Source: Candidatus Dormiibacterota bacterium (GTDB lineage Bacteria; Chloroflexota; Dormibacteria; Aeolococcales; Aeolococcaceae). From it: a stretch of DNA of 47,237 nt. The stretch spans positions 8,377 to 55,613 of the forward strand of contig PLOF01000112.1 of NCBI GenBank assembly GCA_003142035.1. Direction: 5' to 3'. The position numbers were made by a program, and so were the translations under genes. Under the pieces are notes generated by a model. It had not been told where the DNA came from and searched no databases. It saw nothing but the letters and a program-made list of their open reading frames with translations. Of this stretch, positions 15,745-23,694 are shown piece after piece. The number at the start of each line of letters is the position of its first letter. Positions within the stretch are counted from its first letter, which is position 1.

Positions 15745-16527
15745 ATGAATCGAACCCCCGAAAGCAACTCCGTCGCCGCCGTCAGGCGGGCGGGAGAGGC
15801 CGTCTTCCCGGGCTTCCAGCTGCGCCGGCTGGCCCGGACGCCGAGCACCCAGGAGGTGGTGCGCGAGGCCGCCGGGGCCGGTGCCCGCGAGGGGTTCTGC
15901 TGCGTGGCGGCGGAGCAGACGGCGGGTCGCGGCCGGTCCGGCCGCCAGTGGCTGGCGCCGCCGGGCACCGCGCTGCTGATGAGCCTGCTGCTCCGGCGCC
16001 GCCCCGAGGTGGCCGCGGCGGTCCCGCTCCTGACGGGCCTGGCCGTCGCCGACACCGTGGACGGCCTGACCGGCGTCAGCTGCCGGTTGAAGTGGCCCAA
16101 CGACGTGCTCGCGGGTTCAGCCAAGCTGGCCGGCATCCTCACCGAGCTCGAGGGGGGTGGCGGGATCATCCTGGGGCTGGGCGTCAACCTCACCGTCCCC
16201 GCCTTCCCACCGGACGTCCCTGGGGTCAGCCTGGACCGGCTCGCCGGCGCCGCGTACGGCTGGGACGCGTTCCTCAGCGCGCTGCTCCCCCAGCTGGGCC
16301 GCCGGCTTCAGCAGGTGGAGGCAGGTGGCATCGGGAGTCTGCGGGCGGATTGGACCGCACGCGCGGCGGGGCTGGGCGGGCCGGTGCGAGCGCAGCTGGG
16401 GATGTCGACGGTGGAGGGCACGGCGCTCGGCATCGATGATGATGGCGCGCTCCTGGTCGAGACCGTGCACGGCCGGGTCCGCCTGGTGGCCGGCGAGGTG
16501 CACCTCCTCCCGCGGCAGGACGGCTGA
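15745..16527 (+). CDS. birA: Biotin--[acetyl-CoA-carboxylase] ligase, group I
   Basis: 260 aa without the N-terminal DNA-binding domain of E. coli BirA, so a group I ligase that does not repress transcription. STQEVV, the biotinyl-AMP loop GRGRSGRQW, the KWPNDV motif, KLAGILTE and ILGLGVNL are all intact; a small C-terminal SH3-like part follows. It activates biotin with ATP and attaches it to a lysine of the carboxyl carrier protein. fabH and the fused accDA lie about 1.1 kb downstream, which fits a role in malonyl-CoA synthesis; accB and accC are not in the window. The ATG at 15745 follows AGGTGCGGGG; GTG at 15736 is the alternative. Confidence 0.92.
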   Translation: MNRTPESNSVAAVRRAGEAVFPGFQLRRLARTPSTQEVVREAAGAGAREGFCCVAAEQTAGRGRSGRQWLAPPGTALLMSLLLRRRPEVAAAVPLLTGLAVADTVDGLTGVSCRLKWPNDVLAGSAKLAGILTELEGGGGIILGLGVNLTVPAFPPDVPGVSLDRLAGAAYGWDAFLSALLPQLGRRLQQVEAGGIGSLRADWTARAAGLGGPVRAQLGMSTVEGTALGIDDDGALLVETVHGRVRLVAGEVHLLPRQDG

Positions 16528-16617
16528 GCGGGGGGCCATGCGATTCGTGGGTTCGCTTGTGACCTGGCATCGGTGTTCCGTGACGGCTCCATCTCTGGAA
16601 GACACGCGCGCCCTCCT

Positions 16618-16623
16618 TACGCT
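16618..16623 (+). promoter_or_regulatory. Possible -10 box, leaderless small ORF
   Basis: TACGCT ends 6 nt before the ATG at 16630, where no ribosome binding site exists. Confidence 0.3.
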
Positions 16624-16629
16624 CCGGGC

Positions 16630-16818
16630 ATGGTCACACCTGCCGACATCGACCAAGCCCTCCGGCTCTCGGATGGCTCGCTGATCCTGGAGCGCGCCGA
16701 CAGCGACGACGAGCGCGCGGCTGACGAGGAGCAGCTGGGAAACGCCGGCTGGCAGGTGATCGCCCGGTGTGAGCGTCCCGGCCAGCCCACCGTCGTCACC
16801 TGGGCCAAGACACCGTAG
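16630..16818 (+). CDS. Small hypothetical protein
   Basis: 62 aa, acidic in the middle (ERADSDDERAADEEQLGNAGWQVIAR) and ending in QPTVVTWAKTP. The alternation of helix and short strands looks like a folded mini-domain, and the tail WAKTP resembles no motif I know. The ORF track starts 19 codons earlier, but that part has no protein-like character. There is no Shine-Dalgarno; a -10-like box sits 6 nt upstream. It is moderately likely to be real because it ends just before a shared terminator-like hairpin. Confidence 0.5.
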   Translation: MVTPADIDQALRLSDGSLILERADSDDERAADEEQLGNAGWQVIARCERPGQPTVVTWAKTP

Positions 16819-16829
16819 CGACGTCCCGC

Positions 16830-16846
16830 GGGGTGCGCGGCGCCCC
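16830..16846. terminator. Hairpin between convergent genes
   Basis: GGGGTGC-GCG-GCGCCCC forms a 7-bp stem with one G-T pair. It lies between the stops of the small plus-strand gene and the minus-strand unknown gene and could serve both. Confidence 0.4.
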
Positions 16847-16871
16847 GGCTGACAGGTGCTGAAAAACCCTG

Positions 16872-17429
16872 CTAACGCTCGGAGAAGGAGAGGATGGCGG
16901 CCGGGTTGAGCAGCGCGAAGACGCGCTGGACCGCGCTCGTCTCCGCGGAGAGAGCGGTCACCCAGAGCGCCGAGACGTTGGTGAGCGGGAGGAAGTCGCC
17001 GGGATGGGCCTCGAGCTGCTGCTCGAGGGTCTGACGCGGCTCCAGATGGATGTCCCCCACCAGCGAGAAGGCGACGCTGTTGAAGACGGCCTGGTGGGAG
17101 AGCTTGGCGCGGTGTGCGCTGGGAATGCGCTCGCGCTCGGCCTCCTCGAGCGGGCAGATGAGGATCACCGCCGACTTGGCGATGGTGGTGCGCGGCTCCA
17201 CCCGGCTCAGCACCGGGTAGTTGACGGAGAGCGGCTCCGCCCGGGTGTCGCGGAGCGAGAGGTAGCGCCCGCTGCCGTTGACCACGTCGCTCAGGCGATC
17301 GGAGCCCGTCACCTCCACCTCACCGGTCAGCTTCATGTAGGTCGCGTAGACCTCGACCTCGGTCCACCTGCTGGCCACCACGCCCTCCACCCGGATCGAC
17401 ATCCCGGGCAACGCTCCGGTTTGCGCCAT
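16872..17429 (-). CDS. Hypothetical protein with two repeated beta domains
   Basis: 185 aa. Two halves look alike. The first has MKLTGEVEVTGSDRLSDVVNGSGRYLSLRDT followed by a strand and AVILICPLEE. The second has VAFSLVGDIHLEPRQTLEQQLEAHPGDFLPLTNV, then a strand and VFALLNPAAILSFSE. Each half reads as strand, 'G-E/D-I/V-x-x', a short helix, 'F/Y-L-x-L-x-D/N', which recalls the DUF6812 type of small beta-barrel domain; that assignment is tentative. No signal peptide or membrane segment. The ATG at 17429 has GGAG only 4 nt away; the ATG at 17402 is an alternative. Function unknown. Confidence 0.65.
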   Translation of the reverse strand: MAQTGALPGMSIRVEGVVASRWTEVEVYATYMKLTGEVEVTGSDRLSDVVNGSGRYLSLRDTRAEPLSVNYPVLSRVEPRTTIAKSAVILICPLEEAERERIPSAHRAKLSHQAVFNSVAFSLVGDIHLEPRQTLEQQLEAHPGDFLPLTNVSALWVTALSAETSAVQRVFALLNPAAILSFSER

Positions 17430-17621
17430 CCACTCCGGCTGAGATCGCAGGCCCTGCGGACGCAGGCTCGCTCCAATCGGGTCAGGCGGAGGGGACCAGG
17501 TGCAAGGCTACCAGGCCGTCTCGCCGGATCGCGACGGGCCGCCCCTCGTAACCACGCCGGGCGGCCCGCGCTTCTGGGCTGAGATGTCCACACCCTCTCC
17601 GCCACCGTCTCATCGGGCGAC

Positions 17622-18590
17622 GTGACCGCACGGGAGCGCCGGGCCGGCATCCTCTCCATTGCCGCCCACCTACCCGATGGCATCCTGAGCAACGCCGACC
17701 TCGAGTCGATGGTCGACACCTCGGACGCCTGGATCATGGAACGCACCGGGATCCGGCTCCGGCACCGCGCCGTCCCTGGGGAGACCACCTCCGAGATGGG
17801 CGCCAAGGCGGCCCGCCGGGCCCTGGAGAAGGCGGGCTCGCCCAAGGTCGACGCCATCGTGGTGACCACGGTCACTCCGGACACCCTCTTCCCGTCGACC
17901 GCCTGCCTGATCCAGCGCAAGCTGGACATGGGTGGCATCCCGGCCTTCGATGTCAACGCGGCGTGCAGCGGATTCACCTACGGCCTGATCGTCTCCGAGG
18001 GGCTGATCCGGAGCGGGGTCGCGGAGCACGTCCTGCTGGTCGCCGCCGAGTCCATGACTTCCCTCGTCGACTGGGGGGACCGCGGCACCTGCGTCCTCTT
18101 CGGCGACGGCGCGGGTGCAGCCGTGCTCGGAGCCGCCTCTGAGGGCGGGATCGTGGCAAGGCGCTGGGGTGCGGATGGGACCAAGGGACACCTGATCTAC
18201 TACGGGCCCAAGCCCGACGACGCCGACAGCCCCGACCGGCTCCGGATGGCCGGCAATGGAACCTTCCGGATGGCGGTCGAAACCTTCTGCGACGTCACCG
18301 CCGGGGTCTGCGCCGACGCCGGCTGGGACCCGGCCAGCATCGACCACTACGTCCCGCACCAGGCCAATCAGCGCATCATCGAGGCCGCCGCAAAACGGAT
18401 GGGCATTCCGATGGAGCGAGTGGTGGTCAACATCACGGAAACCGGCAACACCAGCTCCGCCTCGATCCCCCTCGCCCTGGCCGGCGCCGCCGCCCAGCGG
18501 CGCTTCAAGCGGGGTGACAGGGTGGTGGTGGCGGCCTTCGGCGCGGGCGCGACCTGGGGCGCCGTCGCCTTGGAGTGGAACGCGGACTGA
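17622..18590 (+). CDS. fabH: Beta-ketoacyl-ACP synthase III
   Basis: 322 aa, complete thiolase fold. The catalytic triad is visible: Cys in NAACSGF (residue 115), His in VPHQANQRI and Asn in ETGNTSSASIPLA. The dimer-contact region TSDAWIMERTGIR is present. FabH condenses acetyl-CoA or a branched acyl-CoA with malonyl-ACP to start fatty acid synthesis. The stop overlaps the ATG of the accDA fusion (TGATG), so the enzyme that consumes malonyl units is translated together with the carboxyltransferase that makes them. The GTG start at 17622 follows a weak GGGCGA; no better start exists before the conserved domain. Confidence 0.95.
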   Translation: MTARERRAGILSIAAHLPDGILSNADLESMVDTSDAWIMERTGIRLRHRAVPGETTSEMGAKAARRALEKAGSPKVDAIVVTTVTPDTLFPSTACLIQRKLDMGGIPAFDVNAACSGFTYGLIVSEGLIRSGVAEHVLLVAAESMTSLVDWGDRGTCVLFGDGAGAAVLGAASEGGIVARRWGADGTKGHLIYYGPKPDDADSPDRLRMAGNGTFRMAVETFCDVTAGVCADAGWDPASIDHYVPHQANQRIIEAAAKRMGIPMERVVVNITETGNTSSASIPLALAGAAAQRRFKRGDRVVVAAFGAGATWGAVALEWNAD

Positions 18591-20473
18591 TGCTGGGACG
18601 CTTCACCGCTGCGGGGGCACCCCGCGAGCGGCCGCTTCAAGCACCCGGTCCCCGGCTCAAGCCGGTCGCGCGGTCGGGAAGCGTCGCCTGCAAGGGGTGT
18701 GGCCGCCGCTTTGTCCTGGAGAGGTACGAGGGGGCACTCCGGGTCTGCCCATGGTGCGGGCACCACGGCCAGCTGCCCGCCGCGGCCCGGGCGGCCCAGC
18801 TCGCCGACCCGGGGAGCGTCCAGCCGATCGAGATCCAGCTCGCCGACCGTGACCCGCTCGGTTTCGACGACGGGCGCCCGTACCCGGCGCGCGTCGCCGA
18901 GGCCCGCCAGAAGACCGGGCTGGACGAGGCCTTCCTGATCGCCCGGGCGAGCATCGGCGGCGTCCCGGCCATCCTCGCCTGCATGGACTTCGGTTTCCTG
19001 GGCGGTTCGCTGGGCTCCGCGGCGGGGGAGATGTTTGCCCAGGCTTGCGAGTTGGCGGTGGCCGAGCGGCGCGCCCTGGTGGCCGTCTCCAGCAGCGGCG
19101 GCGCCCGGATGCAGGAGGGGATCGCCTCGCTGGCTCAGATGGCCCGCTGCACGGCCGGGGTCAGCACAGTCGCCGACGCGGGCCTCCCCTACATCTCCGT
19201 GCTCGCCGACCCGTGCTTCGGGGGCGTCACCGCATCCTTCGCCGCCCAGGGCGACGTGATCCTGGCCGAGCCCGGCGCCCGGATCGGCTTCGCCGGGGGA
19301 CGGGTCATCGAGCAGGCGGCCCACGAGGCGCTGCCGGAGGGTTTCCAAACCGCCGAGTTTCTGCTCAGCCACGGCATGGTGGACCAGGTCGTCGACCGGC
19401 GGGAGCTGCGGGAGCTGGTCGCCGGCCTCCTCCGGGCGCTGACGGCGGGGGGCGCCGACCGCGATCTCCGGAGCCTGCCGGCAGCCGCGGCGGGGGCGCA
19501 TGGCGGCGATGTCGCGGCAGCGGCGGCGGAGGGAGCTCTCCGAGCGTCCACCAGCGGCGACGCGCGGCACGCGCCAGAGGCGCCGGCTACCGGCGTCGGT
19601 GAGCGCGTCCCCGCCGGACCGGGGCCGTCGGTCGCCGACACCCTCTCCACCGCCGAGCGGGAGAGACAGGCCTTCACCGCGGTCGAATTGGCCCGCAACC
19701 CGGGACGGCCGCGCACGCTCCAGCTGCTGAGGACCCTCTTCCACGACTTCACCGAGCTGCGCGGAGACCGGCTCTTCGGTGACGACCGGGCCGTGATCGG
19801 CGGGACCGCGCAGCTGGGCGGGTCGGGGGCCATGCCCGCTGACGACGTCTGGGTGATGGTGATCGGTCAGGAGAAGGGCAATGACGCCACCTCCCGGGCC
19901 ATCCACAACTTCGGGATGCCCCACCCCGAGGGGTACCGCAAGGCCACCCGGCTGATGCGCCTCGCCGAGAAGTTCGGGCTCCCGGTCATCTGCCTGGTGG
20001 ACACCCCGGCCGCCGCACCCGGCGTGGGCGCCGAGGAGCGCGGGCAGGCATGGGCGATCGCCGATTCGCTCTTGACACTGCTGCGGCTCCGCACCCCGGT
20101 CATCTCCTGCGTGCTCTCAGAGGGGGGATCGGGAGGTGCCTTGGCCCTCGGCATCGCAGATTGCGTGCTGGCCCTGGAGAACGCCATCTATTGCGTGGCC
20201 CCTCCCGAGACGGTGGCCGCCATCCTCTACCGCGACGCCGCCCAGAAGGCACGTGCCGCCGCCGCCCAGCGCCCGTGGGTCGGCACCGCCTACCGCCTCG
20301 GGCTGGTGGACGAGCTGATCCCCGAGCCCGCCCCCGGCGCCCATGCGCATCCGCAGGTGGTGGCGGGAGCTCTCCGGGGCGCCCTGCTCCGCCACCTCGC
20401 CGCCCTCCGCCCGCTCCCACTCGATGTGCTGCTGCAGCGCCGCGCCGAGCGCTACCGCAGGGTGGGGGACTGA
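18590..20473 (+). CDS. accDA: Fused acetyl-CoA carboxylase carboxyltransferase, beta-alpha (AccD-AccA)
   Basis: 627 aa in one frame. Residues 1-285 are the beta subunit: a four-cysteine zinc ribbon (C34, C37, C53, C56), GGSLGSAAGEMFAQA, SSSGGARMQEG and GFAGGRVIEQ. A low-complexity Ala/Gly/Arg linker follows (about 290-345). The rest is the alpha subunit: AFTAVELARNPGRPRTL, ELRGDRLFGDDRA, IGQEKGND, NFGMPHPEGYRKATR, DTPAAAPGVGAEERGQ and SEGGSGGALA. The enzyme moves the carboxyl group from carboxybiotin to acetyl-CoA. In most bacteria these are separate chains in an alpha2-beta2 complex; fusions in this order occur in some lineages. The start is the ATG shared with the fabH stop, not 18575. Confidence 0.95.
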   Translation: MLGRFTAAGAPRERPLQAPGPRLKPVARSGSVACKGCGRRFVLERYEGALRVCPWCGHHGQLPAAARAAQLADPGSVQPIEIQLADRDPLGFDDGRPYPARVAEARQKTGLDEAFLIARASIGGVPAILACMDFGFLGGSLGSAAGEMFAQACELAVAERRALVAVSSSGGARMQEGIASLAQMARCTAGVSTVADAGLPYISVLADPCFGGVTASFAAQGDVILAEPGARIGFAGGRVIEQAAHEALPEGFQTAEFLLSHGMVDQVVDRRELRELVAGLLRALTAGGADRDLRSLPAAAAGAHGGDVAAAAAEGALRASTSGDARHAPEAPATGVGERVPAGPGPSVADTLSTAERERQAFTAVELARNPGRPRTLQLLRTLFHDFTELRGDRLFGDDRAVIGGTAQLGGSGAMPADDVWVMVIGQEKGNDATSRAIHNFGMPHPEGYRKATRLMRLAEKFGLPVICLVDTPAAAPGVGAEERGQAWAIADSLLTLLRLRTPVISCVLSEGGSGGALALGIADCVLALENAIYCVAPPETVAAILYRDAAQKARAAAAQRPWVGTAYRLGLVDELIPEPAPGAHAHPQVVAGALRGALLRHLAALRPLPLDVLLQRRAERYRRVGD

Positions 20474-20515
20474 CCGGGGAGCTGCCCGTCGGGGTCGCGA
20501 GGGCGGCCCTCCACC

Positions 20516-20521
20516 GTAGGA
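20516..20521 (+). promoter_or_regulatory. -10 box of a leaderless HAD gene
   Basis: TAGGAT, then 7 nt, then the GTG at 20530; the transcript should begin at the start codon. Confidence 0.45.
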
Positions 20522-20529
20522 TCGCCGGC

Positions 20530-21246
20530 GTGAAGGCAGAGACCAGCGGTGCCACAGGCGCGCTGCCGGAGAGCACCAACCACGTCATCTGGGACTGGAA
20601 CGGCACCCTCCTGGACGACGTGGGGGCAGTCCTCGAGGCGACTTCGGTCGCCTTCCGCCAGGCCGGCATCCGGGTCGAGGTGACCGGGGAGAGCTACCGG
20701 CGCAACTTCACCCGCCCGATCCGCGTCTTCTACGAACGGCTGCTGGGGCGGCCGATCGGCCACGACGAGTGGGTGCGGCTGGACCACGCCTTCCACCTCG
20801 AGTACGCGCGGCTGGACGCTCGGTGCACGCTCGCCACCGGAGCCCGGGAGGTCCTCGACGAGATCCGGGAGTTGGGCTGGAGCCAGTCCGTCTGCTCGAT
20901 GCTGCCCGAGGAGTACCTCCTCCCCGCGGTCGAGCGCCAGGGCATCGCCGGCCATTTCGTGCGCATCGACGGGCTGCGCGGGGCGGAGCGGGGCGGGGCC
21001 AAGCTGGAGAACCTGATCGCCCACCTCGACCATATCGGCGTGTCTCCCACGCGCACGGTGATGGTCGGCGACACCGTGGATGACGCGGTGGCCGCTCGCG
21101 GCGCCGGCATCGCCTGCATCCTCCTCGACAGCGGGGCCGGTCTCCACGACTCGGAGACCATCCGCGGTGCCGGGGTACCGGTGGCGGCGGACGTGCCGGA
21201 GGCGCTGGCGCTGCTGCGCCCCGGGTCTGCCGGCCCGCGACGGTAG
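20530..21246 (+). CDS. HAD-superfamily hydrolase (phosphoglycolate phosphatase-like)
   Basis: 238 aa, a C1-capped HAD protein. Motif I is IWDWNGTLLDD: the nucleophile Asp22 is present, but the general acid two residues on, normally Asp, is Asn24. The helical cap follows (residues 40-110), then motif II near CSML, the Lys of motif III in GGAKLENL and motif IV MVGDTVDDAVAA. The family removes phosphate from small metabolites such as phosphoglycolate or nucleotides. The Asn at the acid position is shared by a WDWNGTLLDD subgroup I have seen before and may change the reaction. The ORF track starts at 20050 inside accDA; GTG 20530 is the sensible start. Confidence 0.8.
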   Translation: MKAETSGATGALPESTNHVIWDWNGTLLDDVGAVLEATSVAFRQAGIRVEVTGESYRRNFTRPIRVFYERLLGRPIGHDEWVRLDHAFHLEYARLDARCTLATGAREVLDEIRELGWSQSVCSMLPEEYLLPAVERQGIAGHFVRIDGLRGAERGGAKLENLIAHLDHIGVSPTRTVMVGDTVDDAVAARGAGIACILLDSGAGLHDSETIRGAGVPVAADVPEALALLRPGSAGPRR

Positions 21247-21266
21247 GGCTCATCCGCGGTCGCGGT

Positions 21267-21287
21267 GCCGCCGACAACGACGGCGGC
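21267..21287 (+). terminator. Hairpin after the HAD gene
   Basis: GCCGCCG-ACAACGA-CGGCGGC is a perfect 7-bp stem 20 nt after the stop, directly ahead of the next promoter. No U-run. Confidence 0.5.
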
Positions 21288-21301
21288 GCGTACGGGCGCG
21301 C

Positions 21302-21307
21302 TAGATT
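21302..21307 (+). promoter_or_regulatory. -10 box of a leaderless peroxiredoxin transcript
   Basis: TAGATT, 7 nt, then the ATG at 21315. No ribosome binding site is present. Confidence 0.5.
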
Positions 21308-21314
21308 GAACCTG

Positions 21315-21764
21315 ATGAAAGAGGGTGATCTGGTCAACGACTTCGAGCTGGAGGACGAGACCGGCACGCCCCGCCGTCTCTCCGAGTTCCTCGCCAAGGG
21401 TCGGGTGGTGCTCTTCTTCTACCCGGCGGCGATGAGCGCGGGCTGCACCCGGGAGAGCTGCCACTTCCGCGACCTGGCCGGCGAGTTCGCTGCCGCCGGG
21501 GCTCAGCGGATCGGCATCAGCCACGACACCGTCGCCAAGCAGCGCCAGTTCGCCGAGCGCCACTCGCTGGGGTATCCCCTCCTCTCCGACCCCGACGGCA
21601 CGGTCGCCCGGCAGTTCGGGGTCAACACCCGCTTCGGCATCATCCCGGTCAAGCGCTGGACCTTCGTCATCGGCGGCGATGGCCGCGTCCGCGAGGTGAT
21701 CAAGAGCGGGGTCAACATGAGCGTCCACGCAGACCGCGCCCTGGAGGTGCTGAGGCAGTCATGA
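21315..21764 (+). CDS. Peroxiredoxin, PrxQ/BCP type with alpha-2 resolving cysteine
   Basis: 149 aa. The active site reads FYPAAMSAGCTRESCHFRD: peroxidatic Cys44, with Ser41 in the place of the usual Thr, and resolving Cys49 five residues on, the classic Bcp arrangement. LLSDPDGTVARQFGV and TFVIGGDGRVREV complete the thioredoxin fold. It reduces hydroperoxides at the expense of thioredoxin. The last four bases overlap the start of the next gene (ATGA), linking it to an NADP-binding protein. The ATG at 21315 is favoured over the TTG at 21306 by the -10 box 7 nt upstream. Confidence 0.9.
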   Translation: MKEGDLVNDFELEDETGTPRRLSEFLAKGRVVLFFYPAAMSAGCTRESCHFRDLAGEFAAAGAQRIGISHDTVAKQRQFAERHSLGYPLLSDPDGTVARQFGVNTRFGIIPVKRWTFVIGGDGRVREVIKSGVNMSVHADRALEVLRQS

Positions 21765-22417
21765 GGATCGGGATCATCGGCGCCGGCAACATCGGAGGCA
21801 ACCTCACCCGGAGGCTGACCGTTCTGGGCCACGAGGTCGTGGTCTCCAACTCGCGCGGTCCCCAGACGCTCGAGGATCTGGCCGAGGAGACCGGCGCCAC
21901 CGTCGCGCTCGCAGCGGTCGCCGCCGAGGGCGCGGAGCTGGTGATCGTGACCATCCCGGAGCGGGCGATCCCCCTGCTGCCCGCCGGCATCCTCGACGGC
22001 GCCGCACCCGGCGCTCCGATCATCGACACCGGCAACTACTACCCGCAGCGTGACGGGCGGATCGCCGAGATCGAGGACGGCATGACCGAGTGCCGCTGGG
22101 TGAGCAACCAGCTCGGGCGCCCGGTGATCAAGGCGTTCAACGGCATCCAGGCCCAGCACCTGCTGGAGCGGGGGCTGCCTCCGGGGACGCCGGGCCGGAT
22201 CGCGCTGCCCGTGGCCGGCGACGAGCCAGAGGCCAAAGCGGTCGTCATGCGCCTGGTCGACGAGCTCGGATTCGACCCGGTGGACGCCGGGGGCATCGAC
22301 GATTCCTGGCGGCAGCAGCCGGGCACCCCGGTCTACGGCGCCGACCTCGACGCGGTGGGGGTGAGGGAAGCGCTGCGCCAGGCCAGTCCGGAGCGGCCGC
22401 CCGGGTTCCGGGCCTGA
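21761..22417 (+). CDS. NADP-binding oxidoreductase, F420:NADP reductase-like
   Basis: 218 aa with an N-terminal Rossmann fold. MRIGIIGAGNIGGNLTRRL is the dinucleotide loop and VVVSNSRGP, with Ser-Arg at the end of the second strand, is typical of NADP preference. ELVIVTIPERAIPLLP, IDTGNYY and VIKAFNGIQAQHLLE follow the pattern of NpdG/F420-dependent NADP reductase and of the YqeC-like proteins annotated with it. F420 use fits the PPOX-type gene at 14830 but is not proven by the sequence. Translationally coupled to the peroxiredoxin, so a redox-supply role is possible. Confidence 0.8.
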   Translation: MRIGIIGAGNIGGNLTRRLTVLGHEVVVSNSRGPQTLEDLAEETGATVALAAVAAEGAELVIVTIPERAIPLLPAGILDGAAPGAPIIDTGNYYPQRDGRIAEIEDGMTECRWVSNQLGRPVIKAFNGIQAQHLLERGLPPGTPGRIALPVAGDEPEAKAVVMRLVDELGFDPVDAGGIDDSWRQQPGTPVYGADLDAVGVREALRQASPERPPGFRA

Positions 22418-22418
22418 T

Positions 22419-22439
22419 CCCACGACCCACGACCCACGA
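22419..22439 (+). repeat. Three direct heptamer repeats
   Basis: CCCACGA occurs three times in a row just behind the stop of the oxidoreductase gene, with a fourth partial CCCC. It is a simple-sequence tract of unknown meaning. Confidence 0.6.
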
Positions 22440-22462
22440 CCCCAGCCGGGGCATCCTGCAGG

Positions 22463-22491
22463 TTGACCGCAGCCGCCGCCCCTGGTAGGGT
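22463..22491 (+). promoter_or_regulatory. Sigma-70-type promoter of the YhaO/YhaN pair
   Basis: TTGACC, a 17-nt spacer and TAGGGT give a near-ideal promoter. Transcription would start near 22498, about 20 nt before the ATG. Confidence 0.6.
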
Positions 22492-22518
22492 CAATCGCGA
22501 ACTGACGTTCGCCACCAG

Positions 22519-23694
22519 ATGACGTACCGGCTTCTCCACCTGGCCGACCTGCACCTCGATCGCCCCTTTGCCCAGATGGGCTGCCACGGGGAGCTGGCAC
22601 GGCGCCGCCGCCAGGGGCTGCGCGACGCCCTTCGCCGCGCCGGCGAGGCCGCCCAGGAGCACGACTGCGACGTGGTGACCATCGCCGGCGACCTCTTCGA
22701 GCACGAGCGGGCCGGCGCCGATACCGCCCAGTTTCTGGTCGAGACCTTCGCCGCCTGGCAGCCGATGCGGGTGCTGCTCGCCCCTGGCAACCACGACCCG
22801 CTGGTACCGGGAAGCCTCTACCTGCGGGCCCGGTGGCCCGCCAACGTCCACCTCTTCGAGGGCACCCACCTGGAGCCCTACGAGCTCGCTGACGGGCTGA
22901 CCGTCTGGGGGCTCGGCCACCATGAGCCCGCCTGGACGGGCAACCCGCTGGAGGGCGGCCTGGGGGCCGACGGCGGCGGGCGCCACAGCAGGAGGAGGGA
23001 CGGCATCCACCTCGCCCTCTTCCACGGGGCCGAGATCGGCAGCCGCCCGGCGGGCAAGGGGGTGCACGGCCCGTTCGCGGCTGCCGAGATCCGGGAGCGC
23101 GGATACCACCTCGCCCTCTGCGGCCACTACCACGCCCGCCGGATCGATCTCGGCGCCCGGCTCATCTATCCGGGCAGCCCGGAGCCGCTCGCCTTCGACG
23201 AGAGCGAGCCGCGAGGCCCGGTGGTCGTCGAGATCACCGACCGCGGCGATGTCCGCTGCGCGGCCCTGGAGACCAACCGGTGGCACGCCCGCATCATCGA
23301 ATGCCCCATGGACGAGGTCACCAGCCTCACCGCGACCGTCGACCGGGTGAGCGCCGAGGTGCTGACCGCCACGGCCGGATTGCCCCTGGAACGGACGACG
23401 CTGCGCGTCGACCTGGTCGGGACTGTGCCCCCCAGCCTCGGGGTCGACGTCTTCGACTGCGAGAGCGCGGTGCGGGACGCGACCGGCGTCGCCGCCGTGC
23501 GGATCCGCGACCTCACCACTCACGAGACCGATCTCGAGACGCTGGCCCAGGAGGGGACCACTCGGGGCGCCTTCGTGCGGGTGGCCCTGGCCGAGCTGAC
23601 CGCGGCCGACAGCCCCGCGGCGAAGGCGGTGCTGAGCGATGCCCTCCGGTACGGGCTGGAGGCCTTCGCGGGTGGCGAGGTGGGTCTCCGATGA
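22519..23694 (+). CDS. YhaO/SbcD-like DNA-repair metallophosphoesterase
   Basis: 391 aa. All phosphoesterase motifs of the Mre11/SbcD fold are visible in the first 220 residues: LADLHLD, AGDLFEH, APGNHD, LALFHGAE and LCGHYHAR. The second half is a capping domain of unknown detail. The closest match by architecture is YhaO of Bacillus, paired with YhaN, and not classical SbcD. It is a Mn2+-dependent nuclease by analogy, acting on DNA ends or hairpins. Its TGA overlaps the ATG of the ATPase gene (ATGA), indicating a stoichiometric complex. Confidence 0.9.
   Translation: MTYRLLHLADLHLDRPFAQMGCHGELARRRRQGLRDALRRAGEAAQEHDCDVVTIAGDLFEHERAGADTAQFLVETFAAWQPMRVLLAPGNHDPLVPGSLYLRARWPANVHLFEGTHLEPYELADGLTVWGLGHHEPAWTGNPLEGGLGADGGGRHSRRRDGIHLALFHGAEIGSRPAGKGVHGPFAAAEIRERGYHLALCGHYHARRIDLGARLIYPGSPEPLAFDESEPRGPVVVEITDRGDVRCAALETNRWHARIIECPMDEVTSLTATVDRVSAEVLTATAGLPLERTTLRVDLVGTVPPSLGVDVFDCESAVRDATGVAAVRIRDLTTHETDLETLAQEGTTRGAFVRVALAELTAADSPAAKAVLSDALRYGLEAFAGGEVGLR

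Noticed and set aside
22419-22439. CCCACGA heptamer repeats as a CRISPR or attachment site
   Set aside because: Only three units with no spacers and no integrase or cas genes nearby; treated as simple sequence.
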